NCBI RefSeq assembly: GCF_002174125.1
Contig: NZ_NEXX01000003.1
Span: 137,749-201,748 of the forward strand
Origin: Acinetobacter populi
Lineage (GTDB): Bacteria; Pseudomonadota; Gammaproteobacteria; Pseudomonadales; Moraxellaceae
Length of the DNA stretch: 64,000 bases
Reading direction: 5' to 3'
Shown piece by piece: positions 9,057 to 18,030 of this stretch (positions are counted from its first letter, which is position 1; each line of letters starts with the position of its first letter). A program made the position numbers and the translations under genes. Below the pieces are notes generated by a model. That model worked only from the letters and a program-made list of their open reading frames with translations. It was not told the origin of the DNA and ran no database searches.

Positions 9057-9836
9057 ATGGCTGCATTTAATGTAGAGCGTATTACCCACGTTCACCATTG
9101 GAACGATACTTTATTTAGTTTTAAAACTACTCGTGACACTGCACTTCGTTTTAAAAATGGTCAGTTTGTGATGATTGGTTTGGAAGTGAATGGAAAGCCG
9201 TTAATGCGGGCTTACTCTATTGCCAGTGCCAATTATGAAGAAGAACTGGAGTTTTTCTCAATCAAGGTGCCGGATGGTCCATTAACTTCTATTTTGCAAA
9301 AAGTAAAAGTTGGTGATGAAATCCTGATTTCAAAAAAACCAACAGGTACACTGGTACATGACGATTTAAATCCGGGTAAAAACTTGTATTTCCTCTCTTC
9401 CGGTACTGGTCTGGCACCTTTCCTGTCATTGATTCGTGATCCTGAAACCTACGAAAAATTTGAAAAAGTAATTCTGGTGCATGGTACACGCTGGATTAGC
9501 GAACTTGCTTACCAAGACCTGATCTTAAATGAACTGCCAAACAACGAATGGTTTGAAGAACTGGATATCAAAAACAAACTGATTTATTACCCAACCGTAA
9601 CCCGTGAACCGTTTAGAAATGAAGGTCGCGTGACAACAGCAATCGAAACAGGCGAATTATTTGAGAAAATCGGTTTGCCACCTTTCAATCCGGAAACAGA
9701 CCGCGCCATGCTGTGTGGTAGCCCACACTTTTTAACCGATGTTGCTGCCTTGCTGGATAAAGCTGGTTTAAAAGAGTCACCACGTATGGGTGTACTAGGT
9801 GATTATGTAATTGAACGTGCTTTTGTAGAAAAGTAA
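9057..9836 (+). CDS. fpr: Ferredoxin--NADP(+) reductase
   Basis: A 259-residue flavoprotein that moves electrons between NADPH and ferredoxin or flavodoxin and supports oxidative-stress recovery and Fe-S enzymes. FAD binding is shown by RAYSIAS (about 51-57), and NADP binding by SSGTGLAPFLSLIRD (about 115-129) and the MLCGSP block (about 219-224). The terminal ERAFVEK resembles the usual bacterial C-terminus of the subclass. It is monocistronic, divergent from trmO, with a strong terminator. Confidence 0.93.
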   Translation: MAAFNVERITHVHHWNDTLFSFKTTRDTALRFKNGQFVMIGLEVNGKPLMRAYSIASANYEEELEFFSIKVPDGPLTSILQKVKVGDEILISKKPTGTLVHDDLNPGKNLYFLSSGTGLAPFLSLIRDPETYEKFEKVILVHGTRWISELAYQDLILNELPNNEWFEELDIKNKLIYYPTVTREPFRNEGRVTTAIETGELFEKIGLPPFNPETDRAMLCGSPHFLTDVAALLDKAGLKESPRMGVLGDYVIERAFVEK

Positions 9837-9849
9837 TTTTTCTATTATA

Positions 9850-9877
9850 AAAAGTGAGGTTTATCCTCACTTTTTTA
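9850..9877 (+). terminator. Intrinsic terminator of fpr
   Basis: AAAAGTGAGG (9850-9859) pairs with CCTCACTTTT (9865-9874) over a five-base loop and runs into TTTTTT. A textbook terminator 13 bases after the fpr stop. Confidence 0.9.
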
Positions 9878-9910
9878 TTTTATGTAAATAATTAATAAAA
9901 AGGTCAATAT

Positions 9911-10855
9911 ATGAAAGAACAACAAAATCTTCTTGCAGATAAAAATTCTTATAAGGCTATAATGCAATTTCTTTATGATTTTAGAGATGAGGAAGAACAA
10001 AGTAACAGAGTAGATGCGCTAGTCTGGCTAAGTTCCAATTTGGATCATTTTTTCTATTTCCCTGTCTATCTTAGCTGTGATAAATCAATATCAACTGAAA
10101 TGGAAAATTCTACAGAACATGCCATATTTCCCCATATTAGCATTTTAGATGTTGAAGATGACCAAGGTATAGTACAAAAAACTTATATTATTCAAGCAAT
10201 GGCATTTGCTCCTACCCCAACAATGTTAGTTGAAGCAGAACAATCAGATATTGTATACCATAAACTTAACTTAGAAATTGTCTTGTTAAAGCTATTCCAA
10301 AATGTACAACAACAATATGAAAATACTGTCGTTTATATTCAATTTCCATCAGAATTACATCAGCAATTATTCCCAGAAAACACAAAACAACCAATGGTAA
10401 TATTATTTGATAATGATATTGAAATATTAAAAAAAATGATGTTAACAGTAATATCTATACAGAATCCGATTATTAGTGAACAGTTATGGGAAAATGCTTT
10501 ACCTCCTCGCACCTTTAGAAACTGTTTATATGATTTTGGTTTAGAAAATACACAGATTAAAAAAATCTATTGCTGGGGATTAAGCACACAGTGCTACGTT
10601 ATTTTAGACTGTCCAGCATCACTGATGACCGCATACCAACAAAAACTTAAAGAACTGTTATCGCCTATTTTAACTAATCCTCAAATTAGTTTAGAAATAT
10701 TAAATCTATCAGACATAAAATCCGATAAATTCAAGCAAGATGCTCTAAAATTAGACATGAGCATAAGCTATCAAAAGACATGGAATCATTTTTTTCTATT
10801 CCGCTGGTGGCGAAATAGACGCCCTATCCCTATTATTACCATCAAACCAGAATAA
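9911..10855 (+). CDS. Hypothetical protein, 314 aa
   Basis: I do not recognise this protein. It is soluble, acidic in the N-terminal half (DFRDEEEQSN), and has no signal peptide, transmembrane segment or catalytic motif that I can name. It ends with a basic, aromatic tail (HFFLFRWWRNRRPIPIITIKPE). An AAAGGTC lies before the ATG. Base composition is more AT-rich than fpr and ahpF, which flank it, a hint of separate origin. It sits alone between two terminators, so it forms its own transcription unit. Confidence 0.6.
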   Translation: MKEQQNLLADKNSYKAIMQFLYDFRDEEEQSNRVDALVWLSSNLDHFFYFPVYLSCDKSISTEMENSTEHAIFPHISILDVEDDQGIVQKTYIIQAMAFAPTPTMLVEAEQSDIVYHKLNLEIVLLKLFQNVQQQYENTVVYIQFPSELHQQLFPENTKQPMVILFDNDIEILKKMMLTVISIQNPIISEQLWENALPPRTFRNCLYDFGLENTQIKKIYCWGLSTQCYVILDCPASLMTAYQQKLKELLSPILTNPQISLEILNLSDIKSDKFKQDALKLDMSISYQKTWNHFFLFRWWRNRRPIPIITIKPE

Positions 10856-10872
10856 AAGCTCTATCTGAACAA

Positions 10873-10904
10873 AAAACCAAAGCCATTTACATGACTTTGG
10901 TTTT
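10873..10904. terminator. Bidirectional terminator between the 9911 gene and ahpF
   Basis: AAAACCAAAG (10873-10882) pairs with CTTTGGTTTT (10895-10904). The A and T runs on both sides serve both convergent genes. Confidence 0.85.
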
Positions 10905-10916
10905 ATCAATAATGAA

Positions 10917-12482
10917 CTATTGACCGGAACGGATCAGATAATCAAATGCACTTAAAGACGCTTTGGCACCTTCACCAGTGGCAATGATGATTTGTTTATA
11001 CGGTACAGTGGTACAGTCACCTGCGGCAAATACACCTTGAACGTTGGTTTCATTGCGTTCATTAATCACAATTTCACCACGATTGGTCAATTCCACTGCA
11101 CTGTCTTTGAGGAAATCTGTGTTTGGTAACAAACCAATTTGAACAAAAATCCCTGCAAGCTCGACCAGATGTTCTTCATCAGTCGCACGATCTTTATATT
11201 TCAGACCTGTTACCTGACTACCATCACCCACTACTTCTGTACTTAACGCATTCATAATGACTGTAGTGTTTGGTAAGCTATGTAACTTATCTTGCAACAC
11301 TTGATCGGCACGTAATTTGGTATCAAACTCGAACAGTGTCACATGTTCAACGATACCGGCAAGGTCAATGGCCGCTTCAACACCTGAGTTACCACCACCA
11401 ATGACTGCAACACGTTTGCCTTTAAATAACGGACCATCACAGTGTGGACAGTAAGCAACACCACGTGTCGCATATTCCACCTCACCAGGAACGCCCATTT
11501 TTCTCCAGCGTGCACCTGTAGACAGGATCACTGCTTTGGATTCAAGTTTTGCGCCATTTTCCAGTTCTAGTTCGACCAGACCATTGGCTGTTTGATCTGC
11601 ACCAGTAATTTTATTCACTTTTTGCAGATTCATGATGTCTACGCCATAGGCACGAACATGCGCTTCTAAATCTTCACCGAATTTTGGTCCCACTGTTTTT
11701 TGTACAGTGGTAAAGTTTTCGATGTCCATGGTATCCATTACCTGTCCACCAAAGCGTTCGGCCACAATACCAGTTTTGATCCCTTTACGCGCTGCATAAA
11801 TCGCTGCTGTACCGCCTGCTGGGCCACCACCAACAATTAATACATCAAACGCATCTTTGGCATTAATTTTGGCAGCTTCTTTTTCCGCAGAGTTACTATC
11901 CAGTTTTGCAACAATTTCTTCAATGGTCATACGACCTTGACCGAAATGTTCATTATCCTGAAACACCATCGGTACAGCCATGATTTTGCGCTCTTCGACT
12001 TCTTCTTTAAAGAAACCGCCTTCAACCATGGTGGTAGTGGTATTCGGATTGTAAATTGCGATCAAGTTTAATGCCTGTACTACATCCGGACAGTTATGAC
12101 AGGTTAAAGAAACAAATACATCAAAGTTTGCAGTTAAATCCAACCCTTTAATTTGTGTCAGAATTTCATCAGACACTTTTGGTGCATAGCCGGAAGTTTG
12201 TAGCAAAGCCAGAATTAAAGATGTAAATTCATGTCCCATTGGCAAGCCGGCAAAGAATACCCGTGGTTGCTCTCCAGCTTTGGCAATACCAAAACTTGGA
12301 CGACGGTGATGTGTACCATCATAACGGGCAGTCACCTGATTAGAAAGCTCGGCCATCTCACCGACAAGCTCTTTCACTTGCGCAGATTTATCAGAATCAT
12401 CGAGGGAGGCGATAATTTCAATGGGAGATTCCAAACGCTCTAAATAGGCTTTTAATTGTGTTTTTACATTTTGGTCTAACAT
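10917..12482 (-). CDS. ahpF: Alkyl hydroperoxide reductase subunit F
   Basis: A 521-residue flavoenzyme that passes electrons from NADH to AhpC, which reduces organic peroxides and H2O2. The N-terminal double-thioredoxin domain has its redox pair in TC128-H-N-C131. FAD binding is seen at [21 protein letters not shown] (about 214-234). The second redox-active CPHC lies in [15 protein letters not shown] (about 344-347), and the second nucleotide fold is [20 protein letters not shown] lies upstream of the ATG. No ahpC is adjacent, so its partner must lie elsewhere. Confidence 0.95.
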   Translation of the reverse strand: MLDQNVKTQLKAYLERLESPIEIIASLDDSDKSAQVKELVGEMAELSNQVTARYDGTHHRRPSFGIAKAGEQPRVFFAGLPMGHEFTSLILALLQTSGYAPKVSDEILTQIKGLDLTANFDVFVSLTCHNCPDVVQALNLIAIYNPNTTTTMVEGGFFKEEVEERKIMAVPMVFQDNEHFGQGRMTIEEIVAKLDSNSAEKEAAKINAKDAFDVLIVGGGPAGGTAAIYAARKGIKTGIVAERFGGQVMDTMDIENFTTVQKTVGPKFGEDLEAHVRAYGVDIMNLQKVNKITGADQTANGLVELELENGAKLESKAVILSTGARWRKMGVPGEVEYATRGVAYCPHCDGPLFKGKRVAVIGGGNSGVEAAIDLAGIVEHVTLFEFDTKLRADQVLQDKLHSLPNTTVIMNALSTEVVGDGSQVTGLKYKDRATDEEHLVELAGIFVQIGLLPNTDFLKDSAVELTNRGEIVINERNETNVQGVFAAGDCTTVPYKQIIIATGEGAKASLSAFDYLIRSGQ

Positions 12483-12749
12483 CTTTATTCTCCAATAATA
12501 AAGTCTTTCATTTCGTTAACTGTATAGTAGGCTTTTTTCCATGATAGGTAAAACAGAATGTTTTTATAAAAACTATCGGTTTTTTAAATCAAAATCTCTA
12601 AATGCCCCATTTCACTATAATATGAGGGCTATTGTGCTGAAATACAAACATCTTTCTCATTGAATCAATAATGTATTTTCAGCTTAAGTTGCCCAAATCG
12701 GAATATCCTTTTAGAATAGCGCAGTTTTTCTTAAATTCTTTTTGTCCCC

Positions 12750-13475
12750 ATGTCAGATCATTTGCAAAACGCTACAACACAAGATATCCAAGATCTGGAT
12801 AATCTTACCGAACATCGTGAAATTGTGACGTTTATGCGTCGCTCGTCACCTCTGAATACTTCACAGCGTACAGCGTTGGAAAAGCATCAGGAATTTATTT
12901 TGCAATATCCAGTTGGCGACTTGCGTCAGGCTTTTCCTCATCCGGAACGGCCACTGACTGTAGAAATCGGTTTTGGTATGGGACGTTCGCTGGTACTTAT
13001 GGCCAAGGCCAATCCTGAACGTAATTATGTCGGAATTGAAGTGCATATTCCAGGTATTGCACAATGCGTTTACGAAGCTGGTCTGGCAGAATTAAATAAT
13101 TTACGTGTACTCGATGCCGATGCCATTCAGGTCTTAAAAGAAATGCCTGATGACAGCATTGATTGTATTCAACTATATTTCCCCGATCCATGGCAGAAAA
13201 AACGTCACTTCAAACGCCGTTTTGTGATTCACGAGCGTATGGCTTTGGTAGAACAAAAGCTAAAAGTCGGTGGTACTTTCCATGCTGCAACCGACTGGGA
13301 ACCTTATGCAGAATGGATGCTGGATATTCTCGAACACCGTCCGCGTTTAAACAATCTGGCAGGAAAAAATAAGTCTTATCCTCGTCCCGAATGGCGTCCG
13401 CTGACAAAATTCGAAAAACGTGGACTAGAAGCAGGACACCAGATTAATGATTTTATTTTTGAAAAAATAAATTAA
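12750..13475 (+). CDS. trmB: tRNA (guanine-N7-)-methyltransferase
   Basis: TrmB makes m7G46 in the variable loop of tRNAs, using S-adenosylmethionine. The SAM motif is EIGFGMGRSLVLMAKANPERNYVGIEVH (about 72-99), and the catalytic/substrate motif is the diagnostic YFPDPWQKKRHFKRR (about 144-158). The 241-residue length is normal for the gamma-proteobacterial form. It is followed by an 11-bp hairpin. Confidence 0.95.
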   Translation: MSDHLQNATTQDIQDLDNLTEHREIVTFMRRSSPLNTSQRTALEKHQEFILQYPVGDLRQAFPHPERPLTVEIGFGMGRSLVLMAKANPERNYVGIEVHIPGIAQCVYEAGLAELNNLRVLDADAIQVLKEMPDDSIDCIQLYFPDPWQKKRHFKRRFVIHERMALVEQKLKVGGTFHAATDWEPYAEWMLDILEHRPRLNNLAGKNKSYPRPEWRPLTKFEKRGLEAGHQINDFIFEKIN

Positions 13476-13496
13476 TCACCTTAAGTCCTTATCATT

Positions 13497-13527
13497 GCTT
13501 GTAACATCACCACGCTATGTTACAAGC
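13497..13527 (+). terminator. Hairpin after trmB
   Basis: GCTTGTAACAT (13497-13507) pairs perfectly with ATGTTACAAGC (13517-13527) over a nine-base loop. There is no U-tract after it, so it may be a transcript-stabilising hairpin rather than a terminator. Confidence 0.45.
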
Positions 13528-13611
13528 GTCTCAGTAGCACCAACCAGATACCAATACAAATAAAAAAATCTTTCTATTTTTACATTCGAGTTGCAGTTAT
13601 GCTACAATTAA

Positions 13612-13630
13612 GAGAATAGTTATCATTTAC
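13612..13630 (+). promoter_or_regulatory. Probable Fur box before the fecI-like sigma gene
   Basis: GAGAATAGTTATCATTTAC matches the 19-bp Fur consensus at 13 positions by my count, with the TATCATT half intact. It ends 14 bases before the sigma-factor start. Confidence 0.6.
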
Positions 13631-13644
13631 ATTTAATATTTATT

Positions 13645-14133
13645 ATGCGTGATTCGTTTCAGCAATTATATCAAGAGCATCATTCTTGGTTATATCAGTG
13701 GTTAAGAAAGCGCTTAAACCATTCAGAAGATGCCGCTGATCTGGCACATGATACCTTTTTACGTGTGCTGAAACGGCACGAACAATTTCATTTTGAACAA
13801 CCTCGTGCCCTACTCACCACCATTGCCAAAGGTATTCTGATCAATTGGTATCAGCGTCAATCAATTGAAAAAGCCTATAAAGAGGCCTTGGCAACTCAAC
13901 CTGAACAGTATCATATTTCACCCGAACAGCAATTACAGTCGATTGAAGCATTATGTTTAATCAATGATTTATTGAACAATATGCCGACACGACAACGTCA
14001 AGTGTTTATCTGGTCACAACTCGAAGGCATCACCCAACAAGAAATTGCTAATCGTTTAAATATTTCAACCCGAACTGTAATACGTGATCTTTTGCAAGCC
14101 ATGACCATTTGCCTGACCGTGATGGATGACTAA
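13645..14133 (+). CDS. fecI: FecI-like ECF sigma factor
   Basis: A 162-residue ECF sigma factor of the iron-starvation type. Region 2 is seen as LYQEHHSWLYQWLRKRLNHSEDAADLAHDTFLRVLK (about 8-43), and region 4 as MPTRQRQVFIWSQLEGITQQEIANRLNISTRTVIRDL (about 113-149). It should direct RNA polymerase to the TonB receptor gene two genes downstream. A Fur box sits immediately upstream. The next gene, fecR, starts eight bases after its stop. Confidence 0.9.
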   Translation: MRDSFQQLYQEHHSWLYQWLRKRLNHSEDAADLAHDTFLRVLKRHEQFHFEQPRALLTTIAKGILINWYQRQSIEKAYKEALATQPEQYHISPEQQLQSIEALCLINDLLNNMPTRQRQVFIWSQLEGITQQEIANRLNISTRTVIRDLLQAMTICLTVMDD

Positions 14134-14141
14134 GCAGCAGC

Positions 14142-15134
14142 ATGAATCAACAGGAAATCCTCGCACAAGCCGCCGAATGGCTCTTAAAAATTCGCTCAGG
14201 TGAATTAAGCCAGCAACAATTACAAGAACTGGAACAGTGGAAACACAGCAGTCCAGCACATGAAAAAGCCTGGCAAAAGGCAGAAAAATTGCTCAATGTG
14301 CTCAATGATGTACCGCAAAACTCAGACGCTATTTTACAACATGGACAGCAACATAGTCGTAAGATACTGGGCAAACTGGTACTAAGTCTATTATTTGCAA
14401 GTACGGCAATCTATTTCTGGCAGGACAATTGGTACTATCGTTTATTTGCCGATTACTACACTGCCCTTGGAGAACAACAGCAGATTTTACTGCAAGATGG
14501 TACACAACTGGATCTCAATACCAGTACGGCACTGGATGTACAATATACAGCGCAACAACGTTCAGTTCATTTACATTATGGTGAAATCTGGATTAAGACA
14601 GGTCATCTGGCTGCATACAAAGATCAACCCTTTATTGTCACCACCAAATATGCAGATATACAGGCACTTGGCACCGTATTTAGTGTACAGCAATTGCAGA
14701 AACAGCAACAAAGCTGTGTTGCCGTATTAGAAAGTGCAGTTAAAATCACGCTTAAAGATTCCCATACGCCACAGATTGTGCATGCTGGCGAACAATTATG
14801 TTTCGATGCACGACAAAGTTTTGATAAACAACCTGTACAACCCAACCAATATCTTTGGCGTAATCAGGTAATTATGGCTTATGACATGCCACTTAAAACC
14901 CTGATTCAACAGCTTGGACGTTATCAAAAACGTTATTTCCGTCTGGCACCTGAAATCGAAAATATTAAAGTTTCTGGTTCTTTTCCTTTACATGATCTTG
15001 ATCAATTGATTCAGGCATTACAACAAAGTTATCCAGTAGATGCACAAACTTATTTAAATCAACGGCTAGTGGTCATAAAAGCCAGAACTTCGCATCAACA
15101 GACACAAAAGAAACAGAGGCATGTTGAACATTAA
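14142..15134 (+). CDS. fecR: FecR-like inner-membrane anti-sigma/sigma regulator
   Basis: A 330-residue transmembrane regulator. The cytoplasmic N-terminus carries the DUF4880 pattern (QAAEWLLKIRSGELSQQQLQELEQWKHSSPAHEKAWQKAEKL), one membrane helix follows (about 75-92), and then a periplasmic FecR domain (ADYYTALGEQQQILLQDGTQLDLNTSTALDV). The C-terminal part ends with an STN-like segment (LKTLIQQLGRYQKRYFRLAPEIENIKVSGSF) that receives the signal from the TonB receptor. It pairs with the FecI-like factor upstream and the receptor downstream, forming a cell-surface signalling set. Confidence 0.88.
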   Translation: MNQQEILAQAAEWLLKIRSGELSQQQLQELEQWKHSSPAHEKAWQKAEKLLNVLNDVPQNSDAILQHGQQHSRKILGKLVLSLLFASTAIYFWQDNWYYRLFADYYTALGEQQQILLQDGTQLDLNTSTALDVQYTAQQRSVHLHYGEIWIKTGHLAAYKDQPFIVTTKYADIQALGTVFSVQQLQKQQQSCVAVLESAVKITLKDSHTPQIVHAGEQLCFDARQSFDKQPVQPNQYLWRNQVIMAYDMPLKTLIQQLGRYQKRYFRLAPEIENIKVSGSFPLHDLDQLIQALQQSYPVDAQTYLNQRLVVIKARTSHQQTQKKQRHVEH

Positions 15135-15231
15135 TTACCTTTTACTGTTTATTTAATCCATAGATTAGGAATACCCTAATGCCAGATATAGATTAAAAAA
15201 CTTTAAAATACAAAACTTTAAAATTTTATTT

Positions 15232-15250
15232 ATAAATAATTATCATTTTC
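15232..15250 (+). promoter_or_regulatory. Possible Fur box before the TonB receptor gene
   Basis: A 19-mer ending in AATTATCATTTTC matches the Fur consensus at 13 positions by my count. The receptor may thus be under direct Fur control in addition to the FecI-like sigma factor. Confidence 0.5.
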
Positions 15251-15315
15251 ATGTCACTTATTAAACGCTTAACGGGTATTAAGGATGTTCATACAAATTT
15301 TTGCTTGAGGTGATC

Positions 15316-17898
15316 ATGATTTTTCGTAAAAAAGCCTTGCCAATGTTGGTGCAGGCGTTATGCCTAGGATTTCTCCCCTTTTCAATATCGCATGCTGAAG
15401 AGACACAAGCTTCTGTACAACAGCTACAGAACTATCAAATTGCAGCAAATGATTTGGGTTATGTTTTATCTAGCTTTGCAGCCCAGTCCGGTGTGGTATT
15501 TAGCTTTGATCGTGAACTGCTAAAAGGTCAGCGTAGCGAAGGATTACAGGGTCAATACAGTGTTGCACAAGGTTTCGCCAAAATCCTGCAAAACCAGCCC
15601 TATCATGTCATCAAACAGAATAATAATTATCTTCTCGCCATAAAAGATACTGCACATGCTGAAGCCGCACCGGAACAACAGCCCAGTCAGGATCTGGTTA
15701 CGGTTGCAGCCAAACGAGAGGATGTACCGGTACAACTTCCTGTGCTCGTTGTTAAAGCCGAGCCTATTCTTAGCACGACCAGCAAAGGTCGGGAGGAATT
15801 ACAGCAATTTCGGGGTACAGCAAATGGTGATGCTTTTGCTGGTATTGCCAGCGTACAATTAAACAGTCTACGAAATGAAGCTGGCGCAATTGATGTCGGG
15901 ATTCGTGGCTTGCAAGGCGAAGGCCGGGTACCTGTCATTATTGATGGGAGTCTACAAGCGACCCATACACATCGTGGTTATCAGGGAGAAAGTGACCGTA
16001 CCTATATCGATATGGACTTAATCAGTCAGCTCAGCGTAGAAAAAGGTGCATCCAATAATCGCTATGCCACAGGCGCAATCGGTGGCACTGTACAAATGAA
16101 AACCTTAAGTGTTAATGATATTTTACTTGAACATAAAAATGTCGGGGTTTTGCTTAAAGGCACACTCTATAACAATAACCAGACACCCAATATTCCCGAA
16201 AATACGCGAGAGCAGGATCGTTATTTATTAACCAATCATCTTAGCAGTAGCAAATTCAATAATGGTGCATTTACTACCGCTTTTGCCTATCGCAATGATT
16301 TACTGGATCTAGTTGCAGCCTATAGCCAGCGTAAAGTCGGCAATTATTTTGCCGGAACACACGGCAAGGAAAACTATCAACAGGAAAGTGCTATGGTGAG
16401 TCCGGGACAGGAAGTGGTCAATACCAGTTATCAAAATAAATCCGGGATTATGAAACTAGGCTGGAATATCACCGATGAACAACGTCTGGAACTCAATTTT
16501 CGCCGACATCTGCAACAGGCAGGTGAAGTTCTGGCAGCTTATTGGTATAAGGCTCCTACTTATGATCCGAACTACCCAGACTATTGGACACCACCAGCAG
16601 GCAGAGATTCGATGGCACAGTGGTCATTGGGTAATGCCAATGTCAATGCCTATAGTACAGAATATCATTATAATCCTGCCAATCATGGCTTAATTGACTT
16701 AAACATTAATATTGCAAAAACCGATGCCAAGATGCATCAGCATAATGGCTTATGGACCAACTGGGGATCATTGGCAGACCAATATCGGGCAAGCTATCGA
16801 GATGAGCGTACAGCAATACAGATCAGTAATAAAAGTCGTTTTTCCACACTCCCTATTGTCTTGGAATATGGCTTAAGTGCCGATGAACAGCGTATGCAAC
16901 CGAGATATTTCTATGAATTTGATTCTGCACGCAATGCCAAACGCCAGAGTCAAGCCGCATTTCTGACCACCAATCTGGCCACAAAAATTGCTGATTTTGC
17001 CTTAAGCACTCGTCTGCATGAATCGAAAACCACGGATTATATCGGGGAGCGTACGCTAGATTATAAAGCACATGTTGATGTCTTAACCCATGCCGCTTTT
17101 CATCTCAATGATCAAGTTGATCTATACGGCAAACTTGGCAATAGCTATCGCAATCCAAGCTTGTTTGAATCAACAGAATCACGAGAAACATTTAATTATT
17201 ATCCACATAATCCCATTCGGGCAGAAAATTCACGTCATGCAGAACTCGGCCTTCAGGGACAATATGCGGATCTGTTCACTGCAAAGGATGAATTAAATGT
17301 CAGCCTCAATTATTTTTACAATAATATCAAAGATTATTTATCCCAAGGTGCAATACCGCCCGGCCCTGATTCCGGCTGGTGGGAAACTTACTTATTGGCC
17401 TTTAAAAATTATGACAAAGTTGTGTTGAAAGGCACCGAGTTAAATGCTAATTATCAACATCCTGCTTTTTCTATCGAAGCCAATGCAACCTTTAATGCAA
17501 CGGCAAAAATTTGTCCGGTGAAAAATCAATGTAATGCGGTAGGCGATGCCTGGAGTTTGATCAGTACCCGAATCGCACCCAAACGTACGATCAACTTAAC
17601 CCTTGCGAAAAACTTTCTGGATCAAGACTTAAGTATTGGTACACGTGTACGCTATCATTCGGAAAAACACAATCCACGTGGTTGGTTTGCCGGTACGGCC
17701 ATTACTGGTCGTGCTGTAGAAGATATTCCTGCTGATACACTGATTGATCTGTTTGCCAGATATAAGTTAAATCAACATGCAAACCTTAATGTGAGCATTG
17801 AGAATTTAACCAATCGGTATGCCTTTGATCCCGGTACAGTAATCGGTATGCCAACACCGGGACGCACTGTACAAGCCAGTCTGGAACTGCGTTTTTAA
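15316..17898 (+). CDS. TonB-dependent receptor with STN signalling domain, probable heme or siderophore receptor
   Basis: An outer-membrane receptor of about 860 residues. In order: signal peptide ending in ISHA; an STN domain (about 40-105: NYQIAANDLGYVLSSFAAQSGVVFSFDRELL) that talks to FecR; a plug with GAIDVGIRGLQGEGRVPVIIDG and NRYATGAIGGTVQMK; and a 22-strand barrel ending in the expected LELRF. The segment YRNPSLFESTES...NPIRAENSRHAELG resembles the FRAP/NPDL region of heme and hemoglobin receptors, so a heme ligand is plausible but not proven. I start at the ATG at 15316 because TTGAGG lies just upstream; the longer frame starts with TTG. With fecI-fecR it forms an inducible iron-uptake unit. 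Confidence 0.85.
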   Translation: MIFRKKALPMLVQALCLGFLPFSISHAEETQASVQQLQNYQIAANDLGYVLSSFAAQSGVVFSFDRELLKGQRSEGLQGQYSVAQGFAKILQNQPYHVIKQNNNYLLAIKDTAHAEAAPEQQPSQDLVTVAAKREDVPVQLPVLVVKAEPILSTTSKGREELQQFRGTANGDAFAGIASVQLNSLRNEAGAIDVGIRGLQGEGRVPVIIDGSLQATHTHRGYQGESDRTYIDMDLISQLSVEKGASNNRYATGAIGGTVQMKTLSVNDILLEHKNVGVLLKGTLYNNNQTPNIPENTREQDRYLLTNHLSSSKFNNGAFTTAFAYRNDLLDLVAAYSQRKVGNYFAGTHGKENYQQESAMVSPGQEVVNTSYQNKSGIMKLGWNITDEQRLELNFRRHLQQAGEVLAAYWYKAPTYDPNYPDYWTPPAGRDSMAQWSLGNANVNAYSTEYHYNPANHGLIDLNINIAKTDAKMHQHNGLWTNWGSLADQYRASYRDERTAIQISNKSRFSTLPIVLEYGLSADEQRMQPRYFYEFDSARNAKRQSQAAFLTTNLATKIADFALSTRLHESKTTDYIGERTLDYKAHVDVLTHAAFHLNDQVDLYGKLGNSYRNPSLFESTESRETFNYYPHNPIRAENSRHAELGLQGQYADLFTAKDELNVSLNYFYNNIKDYLSQGAIPPGPDSGWWETYLLAFKNYDKVVLKGTELNANYQHPAFSIEANATFNATAKICPVKNQCNAVGDAWSLISTRIAPKRTINLTLAKNFLDQDLSIGTRVRYHSEKHNPRGWFAGTAITGRAVEDIPADTLIDLFARYKLNQHANLNVSIENLTNRYAFDPGTVIGMPTPGRTVQASLELRF

Positions 17899-17973
17899 GG
17901 TTTGCGATTCAATCTCTTCACTATTTGGTTCAAAAACAAAGTCAAATATATTCTAATCATTGCACCTAGCAAC

Positions 17974-17995
17974 GATGCTCACCAAAGTGAGCATC
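17974..17995. terminator. Hairpin between the TonB receptor gene and nnr
   Basis: Perfect 9-bp stem GATGCTCAC/GTGAGCATC with a four-base loop between two convergent genes. The following U-tract is weak. Confidence 0.5.
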
Positions 17996-18030
17996 CATTC
18001 ATCATCAAAAGAATATAAATATCCTTTAGT

